Shown: positions 42,361-52,152 of the stretch, piece after piece
Numbering within the stretch: the stretch's first letter is position 1
Layout: each line of letters opens with the position of its first letter
Source of the DNA: Diphasiastrum complanatum
Lineage: Eukaryota; Streptophyta; Lycopodiopsida; Lycopodiales; Lycopodiaceae
Direction of reading: 5' to 3'
Length of the DNA: 64,000 bases
Assembly: GCA_029204225.1 (NCBI GenBank)
Contig: CM055113.1
Location: 3,239,194-3,303,193 of the forward strand
Notes under the pieces: model-generated
Told to the model about the DNA's origin: nothing
The model's database searches: none
What the model saw: the letters and a program-made list of their open reading frames with translations, nothing else
Position numbers and translations under genes: made by a program

Positions 42361-43717
42361 TGGTTCCAGGGGGAAACAATGTCTTAAAGATTATTTTGTG
42401 AGTAAATTTTAACCCTAAATTCCATTGTTAAGTTCTATTCATAGCTCAATTGCTAACACGTTTATTTGATGTATCTATAGAATGCGATCTATGGCAGAGT
42501 TCCAGCTGACGAAGAATATAAACTCTACTACAATCATAATTTCGAGAACATGCACAAAGAATTGGAATGTAGAGAAATCTTTCCAATAGATCAGGTAAAT
42601 CCTAACTTCTGACTTTTAGTTGAAACTACCCTTTTTTTAGATAGGATTGCATTGCATTCAACTTTCATAAAATACGTATATACCTCATTTTTAGTAAAAA
42701 TAGGGTTTTGCATTGCATTCAAATTTCTCAAAGTACTTGTGATTGCATGTGCAGATTGATCAAGAACTTGCGTAGGATGAAGAAGAGGAGGGGACGGCAA
42801 TGGTGGCGGCTGGAACTGGCGGCAATGGCAGGGGTGATGACGATGCGGAAGGTGTAGGCATTCATAGAGGCGATGCCTTCTTCGTAGACGAAAACTGAAG
42901 CTACACTTGTAAACTATAAATATTTTTTTGTAAATAGAATAGATATGCATGCACATTGTCATTTAGAATACATAGCACAAAAAGCGTGAGCAATTTTGAT
43001 CAATGCTAGTGCTCACCTCTTAAAAAGAGCAATAGAATTTTCTCAAAAAAAGGGAGGTCGCGCACATGTATTCTCCAACAAAAAGAATGGGGCCTAGTGC
43101 AAATGAGCACTTGCGGCCCCCAAAAAAAAAATTTAATCCAAAATAAATGTCGGTGCGACGTTCACCAAAGACCCTAAAAAAATTCAGCGACGTTTGTGCA
43201 ACACCTACATTAGCGTCACACAAACATCGCTATGTTTTTTTTGTTAAACTTCGTAAATGTCGTCGAGTGTGATGCGCAAGTGTCTCACGGCGACATTGTG
43301 TATTCTGCATAGAAAACGGACTCGAGAGTGTTTGAGATATTTGTAAACGTCACGCTATGACAATTAGCTGATTTTGAAATTTCAAGCTCGAATATGATTC
43401 AACATTATAGCGACACTTAATGGTCACGACCGTCATGGCATGACACTCCCAAATGATTTCAATTGGATGTCGCGCAGTGATGGCTGTTAACAATAATCTC
43501 CTGGCGACGTATTTAAAGACGCGGAAAGATGTATAATCATCCCTAGATTTGTCATTTTTGTCGCTCATATGTCGCTATAAATGTCACTAGGCAACAGGCC
43601 AGAAGCGATGCTTCAAAATGAAGATAGCGACATTTATAGGGACATTTATACAGGTCGTATTAGTCACTAAAATTTGCATAAACGCCGCTATAAATGTAGC
43701 TATGTTTCATTGGTGTG
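42361..43717 (+). mobile_element. CACTA-like element right end, copy 2
   Basis: Matches copy 1 (10385-11715) from TCATCTTGGTTCCAGG onward. After the two exons comes a subterminal region with many short repeats (AGCGACATTTATAG, GTCGCTATAAATGT in both orientations, 43540-43710), ending GCTATGTTTCATTGGTGTG at 43717. In reverse this starts CACACCAATG, like CACTA-superfamily ends. The sequence after it is unrelated. The left part of the element is missing. Confidence 0.65.
42481..42898 (+). pseudogene. Two terminal exons of a CACTA-associated gene, copy 2
   Basis: Exon 42471-42594 (after CTATAG) reads NAIYGRVPADEEYKLYYNHN and ends PIDQ before GT. Exon 42755-42898 (after TGTGCAG) reads IDQELA(stop)DEEEEGTAMV, then AGTGGNGRGDDDAEGVGIHR and ends FFVDEN-stop, so there is one in-frame TAG. 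The exon borders and the ending match copy 1, which lacks this stop. Confidence 0.55.
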
Positions 43718-45124
43718 GTAAGGAATCTAGGAGCACTCACCACTACCCTCACCTTTGTGGTATCTTGTGTGCCTTTGCAAGTTGAACATCCTTATGAAGG
43801 CACATGTTTTGGTCATCGTGCCATGTCAAAAGATGCCCACGTGTGACAAATGAGACTAAGGTATGTGTGGGCATGAGGGAGGTAACTATGAAGGATGCTC
43901 AAGGTGCCCTTTGTTGGAATTACATAAATGGATGGATGATCGATGCAAAAGATGATCTATTTTCCTCAGTGCAATGCACTAGGCTTAACAAATTCAAGCT
44001 CATAATCCTTATGAGCTCTACTTGATCTAGACTTTGAAATCATAAGATATATTCAATTGATTACATAGCCATACACAAAATAATTGAATGTGCGGAAGCG
44101 AAAACAGTAGATAATTCAGATGAATCAATACGAGAGCAGTATTACATAACAAGATGAATTAGAAAAACATACATTCATTGCTGACATTATTTCGAACGCA
44201 ATAAGACATTAGATTGAATACAAAAAGTAGCATGTACAAATCAGCAGGAAATTACGATGAGCACAATACAATATCAATGATAAGTACGTGCCCAAAAGCT
44301 AATCTGATTTACAATTGCTACAAAGATAGGAAGATCATATGGTAGCTTTACGCTTGCTATCTCTCTATCTAGAACTAAGCAAATGTGCTGCATCGAAGTG
44401 CACTACATCAACTTATCTGCATCTATGTTGCATCATCGACATTATTGGCATCATGTCTCTTTTATAGACAAAAGCATTATTACAAGAAATAATTAAAAGA
44501 GTGATTTAGTTCCTAATGCTGGTCATAAGCCTTATTGTAATTTTATGTTAAAGTCTGCCAAATTGATCGTAGGATATTCGTTAGAGATGTCATCTTTCAA
44601 TGATTGCTCGTAGGTTGTAATCTGTTTGTAATGCCTCATAAAAGATATTCTTATGTGCTCCTTATGGGAAATAGTTGTAGTGACTCATAATAAGTTTCCT
44701 TACTAGCTTCTTATGACAATTATTGTATTGCCTCATAACAGGTTTCTTATGGGCAATAATCGTAAGGCCTCATAACATATTTCCTTACAGCTTCCTTACA
44801 AACCACATACGAGTTCTTCTTATGAGTTTCTCTTACGAGTTCCTTATGGACTCTTTACGAGTTCCTTAAGTTTATGGCTAGCGATCAAGGTAGGCAAGAT
44901 CATAGTTGCAATCATTGTCAAATCAATTGCATAGTGCAAAAGCTAGTTTATATAGGTAACTAGCTTTATTTAGTGGTATCATTTTATTTAGAAAGTTGAC
45001 AATTTTTTATCGATTCGAGCTGGAGTCAAAATAGTCGACAATTTTGCCGATTCGAATTCGAGTTGAAACTTCAACTCGATAGTTTGGTTTTTGAGACTCC
45101 CTCAATAGTTTGACTAGCGAGACT
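43718..45124. other. No gene recognised; degenerate tandem repeat
   Basis: Non-coding as far as I can see. 44630-44875 is a degenerate array of TTCCTTATGAG/CTTACGAGTTCC-type words at roughly 30-45-base spacing. Confidence 0.5.
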
Positions 45125-45300
45125 CCCTCAAAAGTTTGACTATCACGTTGATACCTATTTGTAATTCTCGTGTATTTTTGCAAATTGTGTGACAATGTGA
45201 GTAAATACGCAGCAACATAAATGGATCTAGATTAACTATGGGATTTCAGGTGTGAAGGAATAAACCCAACACCCCCTTCCTAAATTTGGATCCATGAATT
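45125..45300. repeat. Dispersed repeat, partner of 11715-11885
   Basis: Same sequence as 11715-11885 with scattered differences, from GTTTGACTATCACG to TTTGGATCCATGAAT. Confidence 0.6.
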
Positions 45301-45397
45301 GTACATTGCATGCAACTCGTTGGATAAATATATATTATCAGGAATGCAATTAATATTATCGGGAATTTTTTGAGGAACACATGGGCATGAGATACAT

Positions 45398-45763
45398 ATG
45401 TTGAAAGTGAAAATTGCTGATTCTCATGGTAATCCATGCATTGAAATCAATGGCACAAAGCTTCATGCTGAAGGTATATTATCGATTACAATCATCAATG
45501 GATTTATGCAAGTCAAACATCAAGCTGCAAGACATTGGATCATGTGTGCGGTTGATGAGTACTACTATAGATGGACTATATCATTATTTAAGAAGGATTT
45601 TAGACCAATTCTTAGGTCTATGGACAATGCTGAGTACTATGATGACCTTGTACAATTCAGCTGTAATCGTTGGATATCCTCGGGGAAGGAAATCGCAACA
45701 AAATTGAAAAATTTATTGTTTAAAACCTTTTCAATAAATGATTGGCCAACATTCATGGCTTAG
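45398..45763 (+). CDS. Unknown 121-aa ORF with a decayed second copy
   Basis: The frame starts with TTG/ATG around 45398 and reads MLKVKIADSHGNPCIEINGT, then KLHAEGILSITIINGF and ARHWIMCAVDEYYYRWT, ending DWPTFMA. I do not recognise it. 58540-58690 repeats its first half (GGGCATGAGATACA, CATCAATGGATTTATG, CAAGACATTGGATCATGTGTG) with stops and deletions, so it is part of a dispersed repeat rather than a unique gene. It may be an exon of an unrecognised transposon gene. Confidence 0.35.
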   Translation: MLKVKIADSHGNPCIEINGTKLHAEGILSITIINGFMQVKHQAARHWIMCAVDEYYYRWTISLFKKDFRPILRSMDNAEYYDDLVQFSCNRWISSGKEIATKLKNLLFKTFSINDWPTFMA

Positions 45764-45928
45764 AAATATTTAGTGTTGAGCTTTTCTCGTGTGCATGCTC
45801 CATCACAATTTGGTGCTTATTCTATGGCGTTTTCTCTCTCATATCCAAGGATCTCTTTGATCAGTCTCTCTAACATTGGTTGTCAAACATGGGCCTGCAA
45901 AAATAGAATATAGCTGATCTCAGTAACA

Positions 45929-46666
45929 ATGTCCAGGTTTTTGAAGTTCAGATACAAAATTTTAAAATTGGAAGCTGAAGTACTCATGAATTACAAAAAG
46001 ACATATGATTTCTTTCTAATGTCTAACAAGAGGAATGAAATGGATGTTGGTGGTTCTCTCAACTTTCAAAAGTCAATTCCTAGCATCAATAAGATTGGTA
46101 GGTCTTATGAAAAGTCTAAAGAGCTTCTTTATGCTAGATCTAGATTGAGATCTAATGAGCTTCTTGGAGATAGTTATTGTTGTGCTAACTTGGCAACTTT
46201 TGGTGAATCTATGATCAATGTTTTGGATCCATTGGATCTTGAAGATGGACTAGTGCTACCTACTAGTCAAATGGATTCATGTGGTGCTAAATTAGTATCA
46301 TGTTTGAACTCTTCTACTCATAGATTTCCAAGTCTTGGTGGCTCTTCAATGGAACTACATGGCAAGTGCAAAAATGAAAAAGGTAAAAAGAGAGCTAACT
46401 TCATCAATGGAGGTGATGAAAACTCTTCTTTGGAAATGGTTGTTGCTAATGACTTATTTACTCATTTGGAAAAAGATGGTGCTTTGAGCATGTTTGAAGA
46501 AAACGTTTCTTTTGTATCTTTATGTGATGAGTCCAAGAAAGTCATTTGTGCAACAAGTGGTGTCACATGTATTCATAAAGAAAGTAGATCAAAAGGTTCT
46601 ATCATGAGACTTGTGAGAAAGATCTCAAGTCAAAAGGGAGAGATGATTGTGAAGTGCTCAAAGTAG
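45929..46666 (+). CDS. Unknown 245-aa ORF in the non-autonomous element
   Basis: Reads MSRFLKFRYKILKLEAEVLM at the start, later YARSRLRSNELLGDSYCCAN and MDSCGAKLVSCLNSSTHRFP, ending MIVKCSK. Ser/Leu/Lys-rich, with no transmembrane segment or known domain. The frame is unbroken over 738 bases, which is long for chance in AT-rich sequence. It lies where Gag would be in a copia element. It could be captured host sequence or a replaced Gag; I cannot decide. Confidence 0.4.
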   Translation: MSRFLKFRYKILKLEAEVLMNYKKTYDFFLMSNKRNEMDVGGSLNFQKSIPSINKIGRSYEKSKELLYARSRLRSNELLGDSYCCANLATFGESMINVLDPLDLEDGLVLPTSQMDSCGAKLVSCLNSSTHRFPSLGGSSMELHGKCKNEKGKKRANFINGGDENSSLEMVVANDLFTHLEKDGALSMFEENVSFVSLCDESKKVICATSGVTCIHKESRSKGSIMRLVRKISSQKGEMIVKCSK

Positions 46667-46854
46667 GATGTACTTTGAATGATGCTTTTGTGAATGATAG
46701 TGAGAGTTCATAATCATTACCTATATCATTGATTAGAAGTCCAGGTTTGACAAGAAAAAGTACTTCAATCATTCTTATATTGAAGGTACTATGTATTCTT
46801 TTCATGGCTTCTAATGTTTGAGATTCTTCCATTTCTTATGATGCAACTATCAAG

Positions 46855-47052
46855 ATGGAGATTGCTAACTTTTGTGGTGTGATTATTAAGCAGGAGTCTT
46901 GTGAAGGAAAGGGCAAAGGAAGAGTGACTCTTGGGAAGATCAAAGGCATGGATCTTACATCTTTTCATCAACTCAAAGGATGCTATGATTGTGGTGGAGT
47001 GTTCATGCATGATCAAGATGATTGTCAAAATTCAATGAAACTAGTTCCATAG
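46855..47052 (+). CDS. Small ORF with zinc-knuckle-like motif
   Basis: 65 codons. It contains ESCEGKGKGRVTLGKIKG followed by GCYDCGGVFMHDQDDCQN, a Cys-x2-Cys-x5-His-x4-Cys pattern. That is one residue longer than the retroviral CCHC knuckle (x2-x4-x4), and it follows a Lys/Gly-rich stretch as in the copia Gag proteins here (CFYCGVKGHFASDC). It may be a diverged Gag end. Short; confidence is low. Confidence 0.35.
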   Translation: MEIANFCGVIIKQESCEGKGKGRVTLGKIKGMDLTSFHQLKGCYDCGGVFMHDQDDCQNSMKLVP

Positions 47053-47132
47053 TTTTGTATCCTTTGGATCTTAAAGATTGAATAGTTATCATTGCTGGTT
47101 TTTATGATCAAGTACATGCATTCATTCAAATC

Positions 47133-47759
47133 TTGAAAGATATTGAAGTGTTCAATATGTTTTCTTTTCAGCAAAGTTCAAGATCTAGTATCCTAGTGTT
47201 GGCAAATTGGCAAATTGTTGACAATGTAGGATCAATGGTTGTATGCAAATCTTGTGAAGATACTTCAAGTATTTCAAGTTCAGGTTTTGCTCAATCAAAT
47301 GGAGCAGAGAAGACATCATTTTGGAATTCATTCACTCAAGGGCTTTCATGGCTTTCATGGATTGGAGATCTACAAAGGCAAGGTGGTGATGGAGGTTCAT
47401 TCGTGGAGATACATGGTGCATTCACTATGGGCATAGTCGAATGTGGAGGAGGCATGCAAACACTTGTTGGTTACTTTCACTTACAACTTGTTTGCTGCTA
47501 TTTTACAGATAATTCAAAGGTGGATACATGGAGGAATCCTTTCATTATGATTCTATGTTCTTTTACATGTATCTTGTTCACCATTCTATGTAAAATTGAT
47601 GTAAGAAATAGTGAAGCATCCTATATGGACACTATTATCTATGTCAATTATGTTGTACTTCATATTGTACATATTAGAACACTTGAGAAAATATCTATTA
47701 TCATGATGGAGATCATTCTTAGTCTGGAGGAAAGTAGTGTTGTAAAACTAGCAAATTAA
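47133..47759 (+). CDS. Unknown 208-aa ORF before the polypurine tract
   Basis: Starts MKDIEVFNMFSFQQSSRSSI and ends LSLEESSVVKLAN-stop at 47759, just before the polypurine tract at 47761. A hydrophobic stretch (NPFIMILCSFTCILFTILCK, about residues 134-153) could be a membrane segment. I recognise no Pol domain. The unbroken frame up to the tract suggests a coding role, but chance is possible. Confidence 0.35.
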   Translation: MKDIEVFNMFSFQQSSRSSILVLANWQIVDNVGSMVVCKSCEDTSSISSSGFAQSNGAEKTSFWNSFTQGLSWLSWIGDLQRQGGDGGSFVEIHGAFTMGIVECGGGMQTLVGYFHLQLVCCYFTDNSKVDTWRNPFIMILCSFTCILFTILCKIDVRNSEASYMDTIIYVNYVVLHIVHIRTLEKISIIMMEIILSLEESSVVKLAN

Positions 47760-47847
47760 GTTGAAGAGGGACTGTGAAAATTGTCAACATTTCCTAGCTA
47801 GTTTGAGGCCTAAATTGGCAATTTTTGTACATAGTTTTGGATCTAAC

Positions 47848-47865
47848 CTTTCACACGTGTGAAAG
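47848..47865. promoter_or_regulatory. CACACGTGTG palindrome in the family B 3' LTR
   Basis: CTTTCACACGTGTGAAAG, identical to 38695-38712. Confidence 0.6.
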
Positions 47866-48364
47866 AGGCCTAGATACTTTTATTTTAGTATATATTTCAT
47901 GTTGAAGAAGTCTCAAACTTCAGGACCTTCAAAATGACACCAAAATCATGTTATTTGGACATATAGGCCAAAGTTGGCTATTTTAGGCTACTAGTGCCCT
48001 AAAATTGGGTCCTAAGTTCTAGAGAGAGGAGAGATCTCTCTCACCTATATTAGGCTAAAATTCGTGGAGAATAGGTTGGAGATACTTATTGTATTACTGA
48101 GAGAGATCAATAGATCATTGTCACAGTTTCTTCCTCCATTGAGAGCATTGCTTTGTGTATTGTCTTCAAGCTTTTGTATATGATCTTAAGAGGTTTCCAA
48201 AAGTGGTAGGCTTTTGTTGTAGGGCTGGTATGTTGTTGTTTTTGGCTACCATCAGTACCTTTTATTAGTTTCTTTTGTCAAATAGAATATCAAAGAGATA
48301 GATTTGTATAGAAGAGAGGCGCACAAGTGTGATATGAGGAGACACGTAGGCAGATGTATCGGAC

Positions 48365-48910
48365 TTGTGCGCATGGAAGGCAGTAGACAGAATATCGATT
48401 GTGACGGAGGCGCACAAGTGCGATATGCGGAGCAAAAAGAAAAGTGAAAAAAATTCATTGGAGTTTGTGATTTTATATCGCGGTTCGCACGTGCAAAATA
48501 ATGTCCTGTCGCACGTGTGGGATTTGTACGGTCAAATGCAAGAGCGAGACGTGTCAGGTTCTCAGTTTACACGTGTGGGGTTCAAGCTGAGCCCAGTTGG
48601 GGAGAGTCTTATAATGACAGTTAAAACTTTATCATTTTACCTAGGAGGACATAAATTTGTTAAGACAAATAAGATCATTTTTGTCAAAAGATCTTATGTT
48701 TTGAACATTCTAGGTTTTACTGATGGGAATGTTCCTTTAAGGAGCTCCCATTATTCATTGTATGCAACTTATATTGAGCTTAGTGGAAATAAGGATAATG
48801 CACATCTATTAGATGCATACTCTAGCAGAGAATTTCTTCATGACAATACTGCCATAGAATCTGACACACAAGCTGATGATGAATGGTGGACACTTTGTAT
48901 TTTTTTATAA
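48365..48910 (+). CDS. Unknown 181-aa ORF
   Basis: Reads MCAWKAVDRISIVTEAHKCD at the start and MTVKTLSFYLGGHKFVKTNK, VKRSYVLNILGFTDGNVPLR, HYSLYATYIELSGNKDNAHL further on, ending DEWWTLCIFL. I do not recognise it. Its first third comes from a GC-richer stretch with CACGTG words (GCACGTGC near 48487, GCACGTGTG near 48511, ACACGTGTG near 48571), which is probably LTR or promoter-like sequence rather than coding. The second half is the more protein-like. Confidence 0.3.
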   Translation: MCAWKAVDRISIVTEAHKCDMRSKKKSEKNSLEFVILYRGSHVQNNVLSHVWDLYGQMQERDVSGSQFTRVGFKLSPVGESLIMTVKTLSFYLGGHKFVKTNKIIFVKRSYVLNILGFTDGNVPLRSSHYSLYATYIELSGNKDNAHLLDAYSSREFLHDNTAIESDTQADDEWWTLCIFL

Positions 48911-49060
48911 TACAATCAATACATTTACATTGAGTATTTCTCCTCTCTTGTTCAATGAATTTGCAAAGCAATTCTGAACATGTCGTGATTTGATGACAAT
49001 GATGATCTTCTACTCAGTAATCATCTAATTTTCTCTTCTTGTATGAACTTGCATGCTTTT

Positions 49061-51604
49061 CTAAACTTGTTGTATTGTGTGGATTTTGTTACATGTCAAA
49101 TATGAACTCTGCGGTAGAACCACTGAAACAATTGACAAATGTAGTTTTGTTTTTGCTTGTGCTTGCCAATGTGACTTCTCCATCCCTTGTAATGACCATA
49201 CACTCAAGCTTCCATATGTGTTTGCAAAAAATGTTGTATGATCTCTTAGTATGTGCTGCATATGTCAAAATCATAATGTTAGTCTTATGTTTGGATCTAA
49301 ATATATATGAAAAATTGAAAGCATCTTGAAGAATTTATACTAACCATGTAATGAGTGATGTGATCTTCTCCCCATGCTTTTGATACTGCATTAACAAACT
49401 CTACACAAGTCCTTTGGACAACTTTCTTATAAATATCAGAGTATTTATCTTTTCTTAAAATAGCAATCATACTATCAAGCTTCTATCATACATCAACTTT
49501 TAGTACTCTGGTTTTGTCGTCTTTCTAGAAGTCCTGAGTGGCAGCAATAATATCCTGACTGAGTGTTGAATATTAGAAGCCTTACCAGTTTGATTTGATA
49601 GGAAACGACTTGTTTTTGCTCCTCCTATGCTTGGCTTAGTTAGCATGTTCCCATTCTTTCTTGAGAGCTTTTCATCTTTTTGAATTTTGACATGTCCCTT
49701 ATGAAGTCCTACTTTTGATAAAACATATTCTAATCGAGAGATAGCTTCCTTCGCTAATGATGCTGGCTTAGTATTCCAAGCGAAAACTATATGAAGATAA
49801 AAGATCTTTTCTATTAATCTAACTTCTGCATGAAGAGTGCAAACATGCACATTTTTCAAGGGGATAAGCAGCATAGACTTCCAGTTTGGATCTGTATATT
49901 CTCTAGTAATTCCTATACTCCTAGTTACATCTTTTGCAATTTTCATGTAGTACAAACAACAATGTTTTGATGTAGCACCGTGAGAGACATTATACATACA
50001 TTTCAATGTTTTCAAATCACCTGCTAAGTGCCATTGAACATTGAAGTCTCCAACTCCTGGAACATTGAGAAGTCCTCCATCCATAAGGTCCTTGATGATC
50101 CTAGGATAAGATGTACTTGAGAATATACATGATAATATATCATGATCCTCCTTCAGCACCTGTCCAAAGAATTAACCAGACTTAGTTTACAATGAATTAA
50201 TACTATTCAATGAATGTAATATAATAACGAGGCTAGTTACCTGAAATGCCATTTAACCACCATATATCATTTTTTGACTGGACACTGAATCTGAAATCTT
50301 CTTGGTCCTCTGTTTGTGATAGAGCGCCATTCATGAGAGTCTCCATCTTCTGCCCTTACACAATTTCTGACTCATCTAACTTAAGTACTATGATTATTTT
50401 GCCATTCACCTTTTCATAGGTTATATCATAGAATGTGACGATGTATCTCAACAAGTAATTTAGATCAACAAATAAGCTGTTTGATGAATTATAGAATATC
50501 AATCTTCCATCAGTTTCATACACCTCCTTGATATGAAATGGAGTTCCAATGATCTTATGCATACCTATGTTTAATGTATCCCTCTCTTTCTTCAAGTGAT
50601 ATGTCCTAGGGATTGGGACTTTTCTAATTTGAACTTGCTTAAAAGCTTCTCTAATTAGTTTAAATATTGTTGCACATGCTTTCTTGCTAATACCTGCAAA
50701 ATCACAAGCACCCTGAACTATAGTCTTATCTAAAATTTTTTGAATGTCCACCATCAAAGACTCTGTTATTTTAGACTTTACATTTGAACTCCTATTGTTC
50801 ATCATGATACACTCAGTGGATTTGCTTGTCAATATTATGTCCAATGACATTCCTAGTGAAGCATCATCTTTAATATTCCGAGGAGCTACTAATGCAGATC
50901 TGCAAAAAAAATAGATAGTTAACAAAATATCACCATAGCTGAAATTAAATCCAAATGTCATTGAAAAACTTACAAAAATTAGAATATGCTTACTTGAATG
51001 CACGGATCCTTCTATTTTGATAACCTCCTTTTGAAAGTGTTTGAATATCCTCGCAACTTTGTCGCTTTCGCTTCTTACTTTCAGCCTTCTTCTTTGCCAA
51101 TAATTGTAAGTTTTCAATACGAATAGACTGTAAGATTCATTGCATTTGCTCTAGTTCTGATTTGATATTGATTGTTATCTTCTGTAATGATTCATTATTA
51201 TTTTTAAGTTGTTCATTTTCTTCTAACATCTTTTGGAGATGACAATCTCTATTCTGACAATAAGAGGATATCCAAATTAACTCACCTTCTAAAAAGTGAA
51301 CTTTATTCATATAAAGTTGTTTTCCATGGTTCTGCAATCTTTCACAACATCCTAGTAATCCACTATGCCCATTGCATATCCATGTAGCTAAATGAGTTAT
51401 TGAAGAGAATGTGGGATGTGTCAAAGTGCTTGGATCTTGTGGATATAATGTTCCATCTATCCACAAATCCAAGTTTCTTTTTTCTTCTGCCCTGTAACGA
51501 GAATGATCCTCAGCAAATATTTGAATTCCTTTGCCTCCTCTTCTCTGCAAAGGTGCCAAATCAATAGAAATATCCACATGTAGATGATACAATGTCATCG
51601 TCAA
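49061..51604 (-). pseudogene. Multi-exon transposase-like gene of an uncharacterised family, decayed
   Basis: Minus strand, at least five blocks. Exon 1 (51604-50994) has a coiled coil with LEENEQLKNNNESLQK, an in-frame TGA at 51137-51139, and ends QNRRIRAFK. A 94-base GT-AG intron follows (50900-50993), and the join restores the frame (AFK-SALVAPRN). Exon 2 (50899-50241) has KVPIPRTYHLKKERDTLN and VLKLDESEIV, a TAA, then NDIWWLNGIS. Exon 3 (50159-49500) has VQWHLAGDLKTLKCMYNVSH, GATSKHCCLY and TLHAEVRLIEKIFYLH. About 49465-49330 adds DKYSDIYKKVVQRTCVEFVN and EDHITHYM, and about 49261-49061, after TATGCAG, adds HILRDHTTFFANTYGSLSVW and SLQGMEKSHWQAQ. GGD..FL..GATS..C.WC followed by ITPYMH...YG.L..FS.QG.E is a pattern I associate with uncharacterised transposase-like proteins of invertebrates and protists; this is from memory. 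Confidence 0.5.
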
Positions 51605-52152
51605 AAAAACAATAGAGTAATCAGTTGCATCAAAGTACTATGACCAGATTCTATGAAGCTAAACAAAATACTCATCTTTGATTATATTATATACTCTGTA
51701 CGATCAATTCAATCTCCATGCTTGTATGCTTGATTCATATTTGGAAATCCCGCTCATTTTTTCATTCCAATAGGTAGTTGGCGCTCATATTTCCATTCCA
51801 AGGTGATGATGGCATTCATAATTGGAGATGGCACCCATATTTCCATTCTCGTGGAAGGAATGCTTATGTAAACATTTTGCAATTTTTCCTGATTTGAATA
51901 TGGGGATGGTGGTCATATTCTAGATCCAGTGAAAATATTGCCCTTTTCATAACCAATGGAGGGAATATTTTTGAATTTAGTCAAGTTATACTACGAACTG
52001 TTTACAGTTCTTAACTGTGACTATAGACACTGTGGTTAGATCATTGGGAGTTGGGGAGCCCTCGGGAGTGGTGGGGGCAAGCAATAAACAATATTGTTTT
52101 TTTTATTTTGATATTTTTCTATATCCTACATGGCATTCTTTAAAGGGTCTTT
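51605..52152. other. No gene recognised
   Basis: AT-rich. Short diverged repeats around CTCATATTTCCATTC occur at 51750-51870. No TE edge is visible. Confidence 0.5.

Larger units (their letters stand above)
45929..48250 (+). mobile_element. Non-autonomous copia-like element: internal region with own ORFs plus 3' LTR
   Basis: A polypurine tract (TTGAAGAGGGAC, 47761-47772) and a family B LTR starting TGTGAAAATTGTC at 47773 follow a ~1.8-kb stretch that encodes no Gag or Pol I can recognise, but several open frames on the plus strand. The last of these ends two bases before the polypurine tract, as Pol does in the complete element. The 5' LTR was not found, so the left edge is only the first ORF. 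The LTR matches 38480-38777 inverted for its first ~290 bases; its end near 48250 is a guess. Confidence 0.55.

Noticed and set aside
49061-51604. Assigning the multi-exon gene to hAT, MULE or Plavaka transposases
   Set aside because: I see no BED finger, hAT dimerisation or MULE core motif; the motifs fit another, uncharacterised group better.
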